From: Aved-18 sp964606665
GTDB taxonomy: Bacteria; Cyanobacteriota; Vampirovibrionia; Obscuribacterales; Obscuribacteraceae
NCBI GenBank assembly: GCA_964606665.1
Contig: CAZSHS010000003.1
Span: 62,001-126,000 of the forward strand
DNA: 64,000 nucleotides
Direction of reading: 5' to 3'
Shown here: one piece after another, positions 1 through 8,709 of the stretch
Layout of the letters: each line of letters starts with the position of its first letter
Position numbering within the stretch: position 1 is the first letter of the stretch
Made by a program: the position numbers and the translations under genes
Notes under the pieces: model-generated
What the model saw: the letters and a program-made list of their open reading frames with translations, nothing else
Databases searched by the model: none
What the model was told of the DNA's origin: nothing

Positions 1-1
1 T

Positions 2-373
2 CAGTTAGTGGACAAACCAACTGAATTTCTAGGCAAAAATGTTAAATTCACTGCCAACTTTTTTGCATACTGCAATTTAGCTCTCAACTACAAACCAGCT
101 ATGCGTCCGCAAAAAGACAATATATCTTTTTTGGTTTTACGACCCGATTCTAAGGTTCCACTTTCAGAATTGAAGATTGCAATGCCCATGCCAAAGAATG
201 AAAAGGACCCAAAAAGCAAGTTACTCAGCTCTTTGCATGATGGCGACAAAATCGAAGTTACAGCCAATGTCTTTTCCACTCAACTGGACGAGCCCTGGAT
301 TGATGTTTTGGATTTGAAAAAACTTTCGCCTGACAAGCCGAAAGATGCTGAAGACGAAGACGACGCTCTATAA
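2..373 (+). CDS. Hypothetical protein, 5' end cut by window edge
   Basis: The reading frame is open to the left window edge, so the true start may lie outside. A GTG at base 8 would give 121 residues but has no visible ribosome site. No family is recognised. The middle (KIEVTANVFSTQLDEPWIDV) has the alternating pattern of a small beta-barrel such as an OB fold, which is a weak guess. The C-terminus is strongly acidic (DAEDEDDAL). It is followed after 36 bases by the Roadblock gene on the same strand, so the two may be co-transcribed. There is no signal peptide in the visible part. Confidence 0.6.
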   Translation, partial: QLVDKPTEFLGKNVKFTANFFAYCNLALNYKPAMRPQKDNISFLVLRPDSKVPLSELKIAMPMPKNEKDPKSKLLSSLHDGDKIEVTANVFSTQLDEPWIDVLDLKKLSPDKPKDAEDEDDAL

Positions 374-409
374 TATAAACAATTTATTACTTCAAAAGGA
401 TGATTCAAC

Positions 410-784
410 ATGGCGGGCGATGTTTCTGAGCAAGTAAAACAACTGGTAGCCTCACTCAATGGTAAACATGGCATTTTAGGCTGTTTGCTTGTTGCTCGAG
501 ACGGGTCTGTGGTCTGCTCGTCCTTACCGCCAGATATTGAAGTGGCAACTATCGGCGCTTTGAGCGCAACCCTCTTTTCTAACAACGATGTGTCAATCCA
601 GCGCATGAATCGCGGGGCTCTGGTGCAAATGACTTTGCTAACAGACCAGGGAATTTTGCACTTCATGGAGACTGGTGGCCACTACTTAGTGGTTCTCACC
701 GCTCGGGGTCAAAGAATAAATCTTGAGGGGCTTATTAAGTCGGTGGACGAGCAAGGCAAAATGCTGTCCCAGATGATGCCTTAA
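410..784 (+). CDS. Roadblock/LC7 domain protein
   Basis: 124 residues, the usual size of a single-domain Roadblock/LC7 (MglB-like) protein. The pattern GILGCLLVARDGSVVCSSLP followed by an ALSATLF helix and a hydrophobic LHFMETGGHYLVVLTA strand matches the family fold. Members usually act as homodimeric regulators (GAPs or scaffolds) of small Ras-like GTPases; no GTPase gene is adjacent here. An AAGGA ribosome site precedes the ATG. A second Roadblock domain closes the large protein encoded at 26.2-29.5 kb, so the cell has at least two. A perfect copy of the interspersed palindrome begins 30 bases past the stop and could serve as a terminator shared with the convergent uppS. Confidence 0.88.
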   Translation: MAGDVSEQVKQLVASLNGKHGILGCLLVARDGSVVCSSLPPDIEVATIGALSATLFSNNDVSIQRMNRGALVQMTLLTDQGILHFMETGGHYLVVLTARGQRINLEGLIKSVDEQGKMLSQMMP

Positions 785-814
785 TAATCGCAAGATCCCA
801 GGTAACCTTATTTG

Positions 815-842
815 AAACCATATCCGTTAACGGATATGGTTT
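815..842. repeat. Interspersed 28-bp palindrome, copy 1 (perfect)
   Basis: Half-site AAACCATATCCGTT followed directly by its exact reverse complement. It sits between the convergent Roadblock and uppS genes and runs into further T residues on the + strand, so it could also act as a two-way terminator. Identical copies occur at 14797 and 18865. Confidence 0.95.
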
Positions 843-849
843 TTTGTTA

Positions 850-1587
850 CTAGCTGCCGTAGCGCCGGTGGCGGGTTTTGAATTCTTCTATAGCAAGGTC
901 GAATTGTTCGGAGGTAAAGTCAGGCCAGAAAGTATCGCAAATGTATATTTCAGTGTAGGCTGACTGCCAGAGCAAATAGTTTGATAGTCGCATTTCGCCA
1001 CCAGTCCTAATTAATAGTTCGGGATCTGGAATTGCATTTGTATACAGGTAGCTGCTGACCAGTTCTTCGTCTATTTTATCGACCGAAATCTTTCCTGCCA
1101 TTGCATCTTTGGCTATCTTTTTCAAAGCTTCGGTAATTTCTAGTCGAGAGCCATAATTGATAGCGACTTGTAAATTCAAGCCTGTGTTAGCGGCAGTTGT
1201 TTCTTCGGCTCGCTGCATTTTCATTTTTAAATCTTCAGGCATAGTGTCGAGCTTGCCTATAAAACGCAAGCGCACTTTATTTTTGTGCAGCTCGGCAACT
1301 TCGTCGCTAAGAACTTGAACGAAAAGCTTTAGTAAATAAGATACTTCTTCATCTGCCCGTTGCCAGTTCTCACTTGAAAATGCGTAAACAGTCAAATATT
1401 CAAGTCCTGCAGCACCTACGTGTTTAACTAGGCGTTTAAGACTCTTGACTCCTTCTTGATGTCCTATTAACTTTGGCAGCTTGCGTTGTGTCGCCCAGCG
1501 TCTGTTGCCGTCCATAATTACGGCCACATGTTTGACGGGCAAGGTTCTGTTATCCATTGTTTGAATTTTGGGAGCCAGTTCTTTCAT
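850..1587 (-). CDS. uppS: Isoprenyl transferase (undecaprenyl diphosphate synthase)
   Basis: 245 residues, normal for cis-prenyltransferases. The enzyme extends farnesyl diphosphate with isopentenyl diphosphate to the C55 carrier lipid for peptidoglycan and surface glycans. The signature HVAVIMDGNRRWA (catalytic D26) and the C-terminal RTGGEMRLSNYLLWQSAYTE block, which binds the diphosphate, are both present, as is the SSENW segment. It is divergent from the YqeG phosphatase gene across 125 bases that should hold both promoters; I see no convincing -35/-10 pair there. The usual downstream partner cdsA is absent. Confidence 0.95.
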   Translation of the reverse strand: MKELAPKIQTMDNRTLPVKHVAVIMDGNRRWATQRKLPKLIGHQEGVKSLKRLVKHVGAAGLEYLTVYAFSSENWQRADEEVSYLLKLFVQVLSDEVAELHKNKVRLRFIGKLDTMPEDLKMKMQRAEETTAANTGLNLQVAINYGSRLEITEALKKIAKDAMAGKISVDKIDEELVSSYLYTNAIPDPELLIRTGGEMRLSNYLLWQSAYTEIYICDTFWPDFTSEQFDLAIEEFKTRHRRYGS

Positions 1588-1712
1588 TTTTCTCGAATAG
1601 TCAATGATACATTATTAGATATACCGTACTGATTGGTGCGCAAGTTTTTGCCCCTGTAAAACTTATAATTGAAAGGGTAAGAGTTTAGATCCCTTGTTCT
1701 TCTAGCATTGCA

Positions 1713-2216
1713 ATGATTATTAAAGCGACATATATAACTAGTGGCGATATTACCACCTTGAGCATAGACGAATTGCTTCAAGGTGGCGTGAAAGGACTGA
1801 TCCTGGATTTAGATAGCACCATTATGGTGTCTAAAAGTGGCGAAATTTCAAGCGACGTAAGAGAGTGGCTCGACGCTGCTCACAAGGCTTTTGGTGGAGC
1901 TATTGTGGTATTGAGCAATAATAAGCGAGAAGAATATATGCGTCAGGCTGAAGGTGTTTTAAATATTAGAGTGATTGGTCATGGTAAAAAACCATTTGCC
2001 AAAGGTTTTATAAAAGCGCTTGAATCCTTGAATTTAAGCGAGAGCGAAGTTGCAGTTGTTGGTGATCGAGCCTTAACCGATATATTGGGTGGTAATATGA
2101 ATAGATTGAAAACGGTACTGGTTTGGCCTCTCAAATCTATATCTGAACCGGGATGGAAAACTTTTGTGCGCAATCTGGAGCGCGCACTAGTTCGAGCTTC
2201 TAAGCCAAGTAAATAG
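1713..2216 (+). CDS. YqeG family HAD-IIIA phosphatase
   Basis: 167 residues. HAD motif I is GLILDLDSTI (nucleophile D32, acid D34), motif II is the serine in VLSNN, the lysine is in GKKPFAKGF, and the final acidic motif is VGDRALTDILGGN. This order and length match the YqeG/PGP-mitochondrial group of small phosphatases. In Firmicutes YqeG is linked to ribosome GTPases; in eukaryotes relatives dephosphorylate phosphatidylglycerophosphate. The substrate here cannot be told from sequence, though the neighbouring lipid-carrier gene uppS on the other strand makes a lipid role conceivable. The ATG has no strong ribosome site. Confidence 0.85.
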   Translation: MIIKATYITSGDITTLSIDELLQGGVKGLILDLDSTIMVSKSGEISSDVREWLDAAHKAFGGAIVVLSNNKREEYMRQAEGVLNIRVIGHGKKPFAKGFIKALESLNLSESEVAVVGDRALTDILGGNMNRLKTVLVWPLKSISEPGWKTFVRNLERALVRASKPSK

Positions 2217-2251
2217 ATGCAATTAATTGCAATTTGAGCTAGAGTAATTGA

Positions 2252-3613
2252 ATGCGTGATTGTATTCATCCGTATCTCTCTTCCGAAACTAATGCTTGCA
2301 TACTGGTATCAATGCTGGTGTGTTTATCTTTACAGGTACCGTCTGCTCAAGCCTGGCCTGCCGTCATACCGCAAGCCAAGTTACAAGAAAAATCAGAAGC
2401 AAAGCCGCAGTCTGCAATCGACACAGTTAGTAAGTCTAACGAGTCGCGAATCAGCAAGCAAATTCAAAAAACTCTGGCTGAGGGACATTATAGGATTGGT
2501 TTGCGCTTGAAGAAAAAGAATCAGCGCGAAGAAGCTCTTACTCAATTTCTTGAAGCCACTAATAAAAATCCCAATCATTTCAAATCTTTTTTTGAACAAG
2601 CCTTGATTTACAGGCAGAAGCAAATACACGATATGGCTGTTACTTGCTTGGAGCAAGCATTGACTATAAAGCCAAAATATAAAGATGCAAGGGTTCTTTT
2701 AGCCACGCTGCAACTCGAGAAAGGCAATGTGGGCGGCGCATTTGAACAGCTCAAAGAGTCGCTTGGGATGTTGCCAGACACAAAGAATGGTGAAGATTTA
2801 GGGCGTGAATCTGACACTATTTTGCAGACTATTCACACCTTTATTGAGACCAGTAAAGTGGTGGCATCAGTGATGGCACCTTCACTGGTATACACGCCCG
2901 TAAACAATTTGGTCGAAGATGTGCAGGTGTCGAGTTTGCCAGCCAAAGATGAATCGGTAAAGAATAATAGCGAGCCGGTTTTATTGGCTCAGCAAGCTGT
3001 TCTTGCTCCAGTAGATTCACAAACTCAAACTAAATCCAAACTGAATTCCACCCAGAAAAGCAGCAAGAGACCGATTGAAAAAGTTATTCGAGTTAAAGCT
3101 AAAGTGAAAGGTGAGGCTATGGCATCGAATAAACCCAATGAAGATGAGTGGACACGAAAACTTCGCTTTTTAGCTCAAAATGGAACCAGCACATTGAAGA
3201 ATGGTGAAGCATTTTTCTTCTCTGAAGATAGCGGCGAAGCAATTCTTATTTTGGCTGATGGAAAGCGCATTGTGCGCACAGTCGATTCTCCTAAAGATCG
3301 CGAAGCAATAGTTCAGATGCGTCGTCCTGATATTTTAGTCCCCGACGATTTGCTTTATAACTTGTCTTTGCTGGGCAAAGTGGTGGCAGAGAAAGTCACC
3401 TCACCACTTGATGCACCAGGTGCGGATGGCGATAGACAAAGCGGGTCTATGAAAAGTTATGCTAGCCAGGCAACAAGACAGGCTAGTGACTCGTTAATGC
3501 AGGATAAAACGCCTCCCTCATTTAAGCTTGAATCAGGAAGAAGTGACAATCTCACGGATTCGCTCGAACCGCGCAGAATGGTCCACTGGCTTAAAGATGT
3601 TTTTCATATGTAA
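2252..3613 (+). CDS. Secreted TPR-repeat protein
   Basis: 453 residues. The N-terminus carries a hydrophobic stretch (ILVSMLVCLSLQVPSAQA) like a signal peptide ending near residue 34. Residues about 72-165 hold two to three TPR units (for example HYRIGLRLKKKNQREEALTQ, with the usual small/large residue spacing). A long polar linker follows. Residues about 295-370 form a separate compact segment (EDEWTRKLRFLAQNGTSTLK) of unknown family. It probably acts outside the inner membrane as a protein-interaction module. It follows the YqeG gene by 35 bases on the same strand and converges on the hydrolase gene, 9 bases away. Confidence 0.75.
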   Translation: MRDCIHPYLSSETNACILVSMLVCLSLQVPSAQAWPAVIPQAKLQEKSEAKPQSAIDTVSKSNESRISKQIQKTLAEGHYRIGLRLKKKNQREEALTQFLEATNKNPNHFKSFFEQALIYRQKQIHDMAVTCLEQALTIKPKYKDARVLLATLQLEKGNVGGAFEQLKESLGMLPDTKNGEDLGRESDTILQTIHTFIETSKVVASVMAPSLVYTPVNNLVEDVQVSSLPAKDESVKNNSEPVLLAQQAVLAPVDSQTQTKSKLNSTQKSSKRPIEKVIRVKAKVKGEAMASNKPNEDEWTRKLRFLAQNGTSTLKNGEAFFFSEDSGEAILILADGKRIVRTVDSPKDREAIVQMRRPDILVPDDLLYNLSLLGKVVAEKVTSPLDAPGADGDRQSGSMKSYASQATRQASDSLMQDKTPPSFKLESGRSDNLTDSLEPRRMVHWLKDVFHM

Positions 3614-3622
3614 GCTTTTGGA

Positions 3623-4369
3623 TTAGGAATTCTCGACTGTTTCGCTTGGTAAATTGTCCAGAATCCATCGGTTAAACGAGTTTGTGTAATAGTCCATGAA
3701 ATTGTGGCCGCCCAAATCAAAAATGGTCAGAGTCGAGTTGCGAATATTTTTCTGCACTTTCTTCATGTACATATAGGGCGCCACCGGATCAAAGCGACCC
3801 GCGCTTAAGTGGGCTGGGCAGTCAATCTCGAACAGTTCGCGAGTAAGGTCTATGGACTCAAAGTTATTTACTATTTCTTGCAAACTATTCGAATGGGTGT
3901 CAAGCAAAGCTTTTCCTCTGAATGGAAGAGCGCTGTGTAAGTGACCTCCTTTTAGGATTTCGTATGGCTTGGATAAAAACCAACGAAAACTGTGTGCCAC
4001 CGCGGGTAGTACTCGTCCTGGAAGTGCTGCTAAAAAAATAGTCTTTGTGTATTGAGGATGACTCTGGGCAATTTTTAAGCTAATAATGGCACCAAGCGAA
4101 TGTCCGACAAAGATTGCCGGCATGGGGATTTGTGATGCTTCCAGTGTTTCAATTACATCAAGAATATGAGTGTTGAGATCAGCTTTATCGCCTGGCTCTA
4201 GAGACTCTCCATGTCCGCGTAAATCGATAGTCAGGCATGGGTGACCATGATCGTTTAAAAGTCGAGTTTGCGCTTGCCACATTTCGCCATGAGAACCTGT
4301 GCCGTGGATGAGGATTACAGGCGCTTTCTTGGTCGAGTCCGAACTTTTAAATTTGTAGGATAGTTTCAC
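3623..4369 (-). CDS. Alpha/beta hydrolase
   Basis: 248 residues. The oxyanion-hole HGTGSHGEMW, the nucleophile elbow GHSLG (S91), the acid in GRFDPVAP (D194) and the histidine in LGGHNFMD (H222) make a complete catalytic triad. The class includes esterases, lipases, lactonases and C-C hydrolases; the substrate is unknown. No signal peptide, so cytoplasmic. Its ATG overlaps the stop of the proline dehydrogenase gene by 4 bases (ATGA), so the two are translationally coupled. Confidence 0.88.
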   Translation of the reverse strand: MKLSYKFKSSDSTKKAPVILIHGTGSHGEMWQAQTRLLNDHGHPCLTIDLRGHGESLEPGDKADLNTHILDVIETLEASQIPMPAIFVGHSLGAIISLKIAQSHPQYTKTIFLAALPGRVLPAVAHSFRWFLSKPYEILKGGHLHSALPFRGKALLDTHSNSLQEIVNNFESIDLTRELFEIDCPAHLSAGRFDPVAPYMYMKKVQKNIRNSTLTIFDLGGHNFMDYYTNSFNRWILDNLPSETVENS

Positions 4370-5427
4370 TGAAGCTTGAAGAGATTTTTGATTCCATAAC
4401 CAATCATATTTGGATTTTCTTTCAAACGGCGACGACAGTAAGCGCCAGCCACTTTACCGGGTCCAAAAGGCAAATACTTGCGCACCAATATTGAGTGTGA
4501 GCGAGCGAAAGTACCGTCTGTGAGTGTTTCTTGTAATTGATCGCGCGGAACTCCGTGCAAAAATTGTGTTTCGAATTTATCGGATGGTACCATCCCTGGT
4601 TCTATTACATTTTGCACCAGCGCGCTGATGCAAGTTTCGTCATGAGTAGCAAATTCTACGTAAACTCCCTTGGATAGGAGTATTCCAGCATACTTGACCA
4701 TCAACCCTTTCATCACATTCTTGTCTGTCTGCGCAATGTCGGGCGATTCGTTGTAAATGCCGATAACTAGCCGCACTCGTTTGCCTTTTAAATCTACATC
4801 GAATCTTTCTAGATCCTTCTCTGTTCTAAATAGTCGTGTTTGCAACACTGTGCCTAGGTTTGAATAACCTTTTTTGAGCAATTCGAAATAAGTATCTAGT
4901 TGAAAATCGGTCCAGCGGTAATCCTCTGCTTCAAGTGTGACATTGATATTGCGCTCCATGGCATATGCGCATATGCGCTCAATTCGGTTGAATGCCAGAG
5001 CTAGAGCGGGTTTACATCCTTCCTGACCAGGCGAAAGAGTGCTGAACATCGATGGTTTCAGCGAAATAGTTAATTGCTTGCGTTGTTCGCCTGTTGGTAC
5101 CGGAAGTGGATTGGCTGCAATTTGATCGGCAAGCTCCATGTAATTTTTTACTGAGGCATCGCAATCATCATCACAAGTCATGTCTTCGCCCAGAATGTCC
5201 AGAGTTGACGTATATTGATATTTGTTCCAGAGCTTGTGTGCGATTGCAATGGCTTCTTGCGGACGTTCGCCTGCAATATAAGGAGAAGCCATGAATAAAA
5301 CTAGGTCTACTGGAATTTTGTCGATCAGATTCATACTATTGGCTTTTGATTTGGACTTTTCTTGCGGATTGGAAAATCGCTCTCTTTTTTTTACTGGTGC
5401 TTCGACAGGCATTTTGGCGCACCTCAA
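4366..5427 (-). CDS. Proline dehydrogenase family protein
   Basis: 353 residues, the size of a monofunctional bacterial proline dehydrogenase. FAD-linked enzymes of this family oxidise proline to pyrroline-5-carboxylate. Diagnostic segments are present: LEAEDYRWTDFQLDTYFELL, FATHDETCISAL, FETQFLHGVPRDQLQ and the substrate-binding C-terminal RKYLPFGPGKVAGAYCRRRLKEN reduced to its hallmark Y..RRLKEN. No pyrroline-5-carboxylate dehydrogenase gene lies nearby. The first 30 residues are basic and poorly conserved in appearance, so translation may start slightly later. It heads the hydrolase gene with a 4-base overlap. Confidence 0.87.
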   Translation of the reverse strand: MRCAKMPVEAPVKKRERFSNPQEKSKSKANSMNLIDKIPVDLVLFMASPYIAGERPQEAIAIAHKLWNKYQYTSTLDILGEDMTCDDDCDASVKNYMELADQIAANPLPVPTGEQRKQLTISLKPSMFSTLSPGQEGCKPALALAFNRIERICAYAMERNINVTLEAEDYRWTDFQLDTYFELLKKGYSNLGTVLQTRLFRTEKDLERFDVDLKGKRVRLVIGIYNESPDIAQTDKNVMKGLMVKYAGILLSKGVYVEFATHDETCISALVQNVIEPGMVPSDKFETQFLHGVPRDQLQETLTDGTFARSHSILVRKYLPFGPGKVAGAYCRRRLKENPNMIGYGIKNLFKLQ

Positions 5428-5444
5428 GGTTAGTGCAGTAGAGG

Positions 5445-6668
5445 TTATTTGCTCTGGATATCCGATATCGGTCCCAGGAACCTTAATATCTTAGCCTTTT
5501 GTGTATCCTTGCGCAAAGTGGTGAATATATTTCCAGCGCTTTTGGTTAGAATCAGTAAATTTATGTTGGAACTGCCACCTGAAGCCATTTGTGGTCCACC
5601 CAGGCTGCCGTAGAGCAAATGAGCTGCTTGTAGACCTTTGCCGATTGATTGTTCTATTTTTAAGCGTCCAGATCTTAGATAACGCACCGAATGAGTGGTT
5701 GTGCTTAGCGATTCGCGACCAAGCTTTCCTGACATTGCCTTAGCCATACTTAAGAACTCGCTCTCGTTTTTAAGCGCGTCTCCTGGAAGCTTAACTATAA
5801 TTATTTCAACTACATCAGACTGACCGGGTGCTCCAGCATAAAGTGAGAAGTCTCCGTCACTTGGTTGATAATGTGCCCAGGTCCAGTTGAGATCGTTTGT
5901 GTCTGTTTCTATGGGCAGACCGAATTTTTTTTCGAAGTGAAAAAAGTCATCTCCCAGACCGGGATGACTAGCTCCATTCAGGGTTCCTAATTGAGATAAT
6001 GTAGCTGTCGAACTTAAATACTTTGGTTTCTTCTCGCCAAGAACTCCGGTGGTGGCAGCCAGTGGTGTTCTTGAAACCGCTGGGGTGGAGCGCTTTTTCT
6101 TGGGTCTTAAATCGGGTTGTTTACCAAATAAATTTGATGCTTCGTCAGTGCTCATCGTCACTTGATCTAGACGTGCCACAAGAAGCGTTTGGCTTGATTC
6201 GGCTCCTTCTTCTCCAATTCGAGCCATGACCTTGCATTCCATTTTTGGCCATTGCGCCCTGTCGATAGGCAATTCGATTGAGTTGGGACCTTGTAGAAAA
6301 ACTTCTATCTTGTCTTGGGGCTCAAGTTTGATACGTTTTTCTGTATTTGAAATATTGACATAACCATTCGCTAGGTTGCGAAACTGGGCTTGGAATCGCA
6401 ATCTCGAACCAGACAAATCTTGATTGCTTACATTTTCAAATTGCACAAGTATGGCTGGGTGATAACCTGTTGCATCATGAAACCACCAGGTGATGTAGCG
6501 AACTGCTTCTAATTTCCCGACAGAGTTTTGATCCGAATTTTGTCCCTGCCCGGGGTATTGTCCATAATCTTGTGCTTGAGCGGGGCTAGCCAAAGTGATC
6601 GAATTTAGCGAAGTAAGCGCTAAAATCGTCTGTGACCAAATTAAAAACTTTAGCTTAGCTCTCTTCAT
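5445..6668 (-). CDS. Secreted protein of unknown function
   Basis: 407 residues with an N-terminal signal peptide (basic MKRAKLK, hydrophobic core, cleavage likely after ASPAQAQ near residue 33). Residues about 45-170 look like an immunoglobulin-like beta-sandwich (repeated strands ending in polar turns: YITWWFHDATGYHPAILVQF). Residues about 230-400 form a second globular part with FFHFEKKFGLPIE and TWAHYQPSDGDFSLYAG. No family recognised. The start ATG overlaps the MGMT stop by 4 bases, and the proline dehydrogenase gene follows after 17 bases, so this is one transcription unit. Confidence 0.7.
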   Translation of the reverse strand: MKRAKLKFLIWSQTILALTSLNSITLASPAQAQDYGQYPGQGQNSDQNSVGKLEAVRYITWWFHDATGYHPAILVQFENVSNQDLSGSRLRFQAQFRNLANGYVNISNTEKRIKLEPQDKIEVFLQGPNSIELPIDRAQWPKMECKVMARIGEEGAESSQTLLVARLDQVTMSTDEASNLFGKQPDLRPKKKRSTPAVSRTPLAATTGVLGEKKPKYLSSTATLSQLGTLNGASHPGLGDDFFHFEKKFGLPIETDTNDLNWTWAHYQPSDGDFSLYAGAPGQSDVVEIIIVKLPGDALKNESEFLSMAKAMSGKLGRESLSTTTHSVRYLRSGRLKIEQSIGKGLQAAHLLYGSLGGPQMASGGSSNINLLILTKSAGNIFTTLRKDTQKAKILRFLGPISDIQSK

Positions 6669-7228
6669 TTTTTCCTTCGACCCAAGGAGACTTGAGCTGT
6701 CTGAGTAGTGAGTGTAATTTTTTGCCTTTTCTTGGGATGTGGCTTTAGTTCCATTTTAAGAAGTTCTTCTTTTGATTTTGTTCCAGATAATGCAGAGTAT
6801 CTTCCAGAGGTGCCGTCTGATTTTATGACACGGTGACAAGGTATTAAAAGAGGAAACGGATTTTTGGACATAGCTGTTCCAACCGCCCGAGCAGCTCCTT
6901 GAGCACCTGCTTCTTTGGCTAGTTGCGCGTAGGAAATTCGTTCTCCTGGTTTGGTTGTTCTTAATTGTTCATATACGTTGCGGCGAAAGGAACTGATATT
7001 GCCATAATCCAACTTGATTTTGTTTGCTCGCGCTAAAGCGTGCGCGTCACCCTCGAAATATCGGACTATTTGGCTTTTCAGGTCCTCAACCCAGGTGGGT
7101 ACATTTGAGCATATCCGATAACGGATATGGTTATGAAGTGTGTTAGGCAAAACGATGGCTCGAAGACCTTGTTCGGTCCAGACTATTTGACAGGGGCCTT
7201 GTTTAGTTTGAAATTTACTAGCGTACAT
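6665..7228 (-). CDS. ogt: Methylated-DNA--[protein]-cysteine S-methyltransferase
   Basis: 187 residues. The suicide repair protein removes O6-alkyl groups from guanine by moving them to C131 in LIPCHRVI. The helix-turn-helix SYAQLAKEAGAQGAARAVGTAM with the arginine finger and the Asn in SKNPFPLLIP are present. The C-terminus carries an extra basic tail (HPKKRQKITLTTQ...GRRKK), longer than typical. Residues 33-40 (NHIRYRIC) are encoded by a copy of the interspersed palindrome whose central base change removes an in-frame stop. It is followed with a 4-base overlap by the secreted-protein gene. The symbol ogt is used in the general family sense. Confidence 0.92.
   Translation of the reverse strand: MYASKFQTKQGPCQIVWTEQGLRAIVLPNTLHNHIRYRICSNVPTWVEDLKSQIVRYFEGDAHALARANKIKLDYGNISSFRRNVYEQLRTTKPGERISYAQLAKEAGAQGAARAVGTAMSKNPFPLLIPCHRVIKSDGTSGRYSALSGTKSKEELLKMELKPHPKKRQKITLTTQTAQVSLGRRKK
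7108..7132. repeat. Interspersed palindrome, copy 2 (inside MGMT gene)
   Basis: Core CATATCCG-ATAA-CGGATATG at 7110-7129 on the + strand, with an AACC/GGTT extension on one side. It differs from the perfect core by one base (GTTATC in the gene strand instead of GTTAAC). The gene reads it as NHIRYRIC; the consensus base would create TAA in that frame. Confidence 0.85.
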
Positions 7229-7259
7229 ATATAGATAAATTTATACGAGATTTAAAAAT

Positions 7260-8546
7260 TTACTGCCAGCCCTCTTTGTTGCTGAAAGTCTTGTTGTTGT
7301 GGCGTGTGGTGTAGTTGTATCTAGTGCCGTTTTTCTGCAAGTAGGCTTTTTCAGCTATCGAGACTAATGCCTTGAAGCCTAAATCTTTGGGCATATTCTC
7401 GGGATTTGTCATTATTTCCTCGAATGCTTCTTTTCCATTCGCCACTGCACAACATCTAGCATTTAAAAACCAGCTTTTAGAAAAATACTGATCTTTGCCG
7501 CGATAAGCTTCGCGCCCGATGTTGCGAGCATACTTTTCTGCATCCAGAATGAATAATTTATTGTTCAGTGCCTCGTCAAAAGCGAAAATTTCACGATTAT
7601 CGACTTTGGCAAGTGCGTTGATGCAAGGTTCTATCACTCGTAAGTCATCGCCTTCTTGGTCCCAGTCTAATTTATCTATAAGTTGCCAGAAATGATCATC
7701 TGGCATGGGATCGACCTTTTCGTTTTGTACTTCGAACTCAGATTCTGGCAATTCCGCCATCAAATTGCTCAAGTCTAAATCCAATTCGTCGATTTCCATA
7801 TACTCAGGACGCAATTTGGCGGGACGTAACCACTTCACTCGACAGCGTGGGACAATCTCGCGAAATTCACCCACACCCTTAGAAGTGACACGGGTGTTGA
7901 ACATATATAAACGTAGCAACGATTTGAGAGGCGCTAAAGTTTCAAAAGCTTGGTCGGTTACTTGGGTCGAAGCAAGACCGAGCAATTTTAAATGTACTAG
8001 TTCCCGCAAATGATCAAGACCTTCATCATCCACAAGAGTGCCGTTAAGCCAGAGTTCTTTCAGTCCCGAAAGTTTCTTTAGTTTTTCTAGTCCTGAGTTA
8101 GTAATGGCTGTATTGGTCAATCCGAGTGTATGGAGATTGGGCAGATTTGAAATTATATCGATTCCTTGATTGGAAATGGCGGTATAGGCTAGTTCTAGTA
8201 CAGCTAAGCCTTGGAGGTGCTTAATTGGCACAAGATCAGGGTCACTAATGCCAGTTCTACTTAAATCAAGCGTGTGGATTGCATTGGCTTCCAAATCGCT
8301 GATGTAAGCGAGATTGGCAACCTGAGCCGATCCCGGCTTTAGTTTTATTTTTGTATCCGGAGCGACTGCAATATCACCGCGTGCTTCATCGACCCACTGC
8401 CATGATATTGGCTGATTCTCTGGTCTTGTTATCAGTCCAAGTGGTTGTTCAAGCAGTTCGAAAGACTCAGGCATGTCTTTGGGAGCAACGTATACGCTGC
8501 CCAGAGACGCTCGTTTTGGAAAAGTCAGAGTCTTACCTTTTGTCAT
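7260..8546 (-). CDS. Leucine-rich repeat protein
   Basis: 428 residues. Residues about 85-230 contain five to six LRR units of about 24 residues with the bacterial pattern L..L.L..T.I.D.GL..L..L (for example LHTLGLTNTAITNSGLEKLK), a type common in Planctomycetes and Melainabacteria. The C-terminal half (from about residue 250) has no recognisable repeats; it contains WQLIDKLDWDQEGDD and a segment rich in aromatic and charged residues. No signal peptide or membrane segment. Probably a cytoplasmic interaction protein. The gene is divergent from the small gene at 8710 across a region rich in inverted repeats. Confidence 0.82.
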   Translation of the reverse strand: MTKGKTLTFPKRASLGSVYVAPKDMPESFELLEQPLGLITRPENQPISWQWVDEARGDIAVAPDTKIKLKPGSAQVANLAYISDLEANAIHTLDLSRTGISDPDLVPIKHLQGLAVLELAYTAISNQGIDIISNLPNLHTLGLTNTAITNSGLEKLKKLSGLKELWLNGTLVDDEGLDHLRELVHLKLLGLASTQVTDQAFETLAPLKSLLRLYMFNTRVTSKGVGEFREIVPRCRVKWLRPAKLRPEYMEIDELDLDLSNLMAELPESEFEVQNEKVDPMPDDHFWQLIDKLDWDQEGDDLRVIEPCINALAKVDNREIFAFDEALNNKLFILDAEKYARNIGREAYRGKDQYFSKSWFLNARCCAVANGKEAFEEIMTNPENMPKDLGFKALVSIAEKAYLQKNGTRYNYTTRHNNKTFSNKEGWQ

Positions 8547-8581
8547 AAGCAGATATTATCTCTGGTTTAGCTGAAAATATT

Positions 8582-8632
8582 CATGCCAAGATTTCTTGGC
8601 ATGTCAGATGGAAAGATTATTTGACATGCCAA
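8582..8632. promoter_or_regulatory. Nested inverted repeats between divergent genes
   Basis: CATGCCAAGA (8582-8591) and TCTTGGCATG (8594-8603) form a perfect inverted repeat around TT. The second arm then pairs again as TTGGCATGTCA (8596-8606) with TGACATGCCAA (8622-8632). The same TTGGCATG unit therefore occurs three times in alternating orientation. It lies between the divergent LRR gene and the 8710 gene, as expected for an operator for a dimeric regulator or for alternative hairpins in a leader. Confidence 0.6.
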
Positions 8633-8709
8633 AATGATCAGTTTGGCAATTCCGAACCAAAATTCTGTAATATTGTCCAACTGTAGTTAGTCAAATCAGG
8701 CGACAAAAG

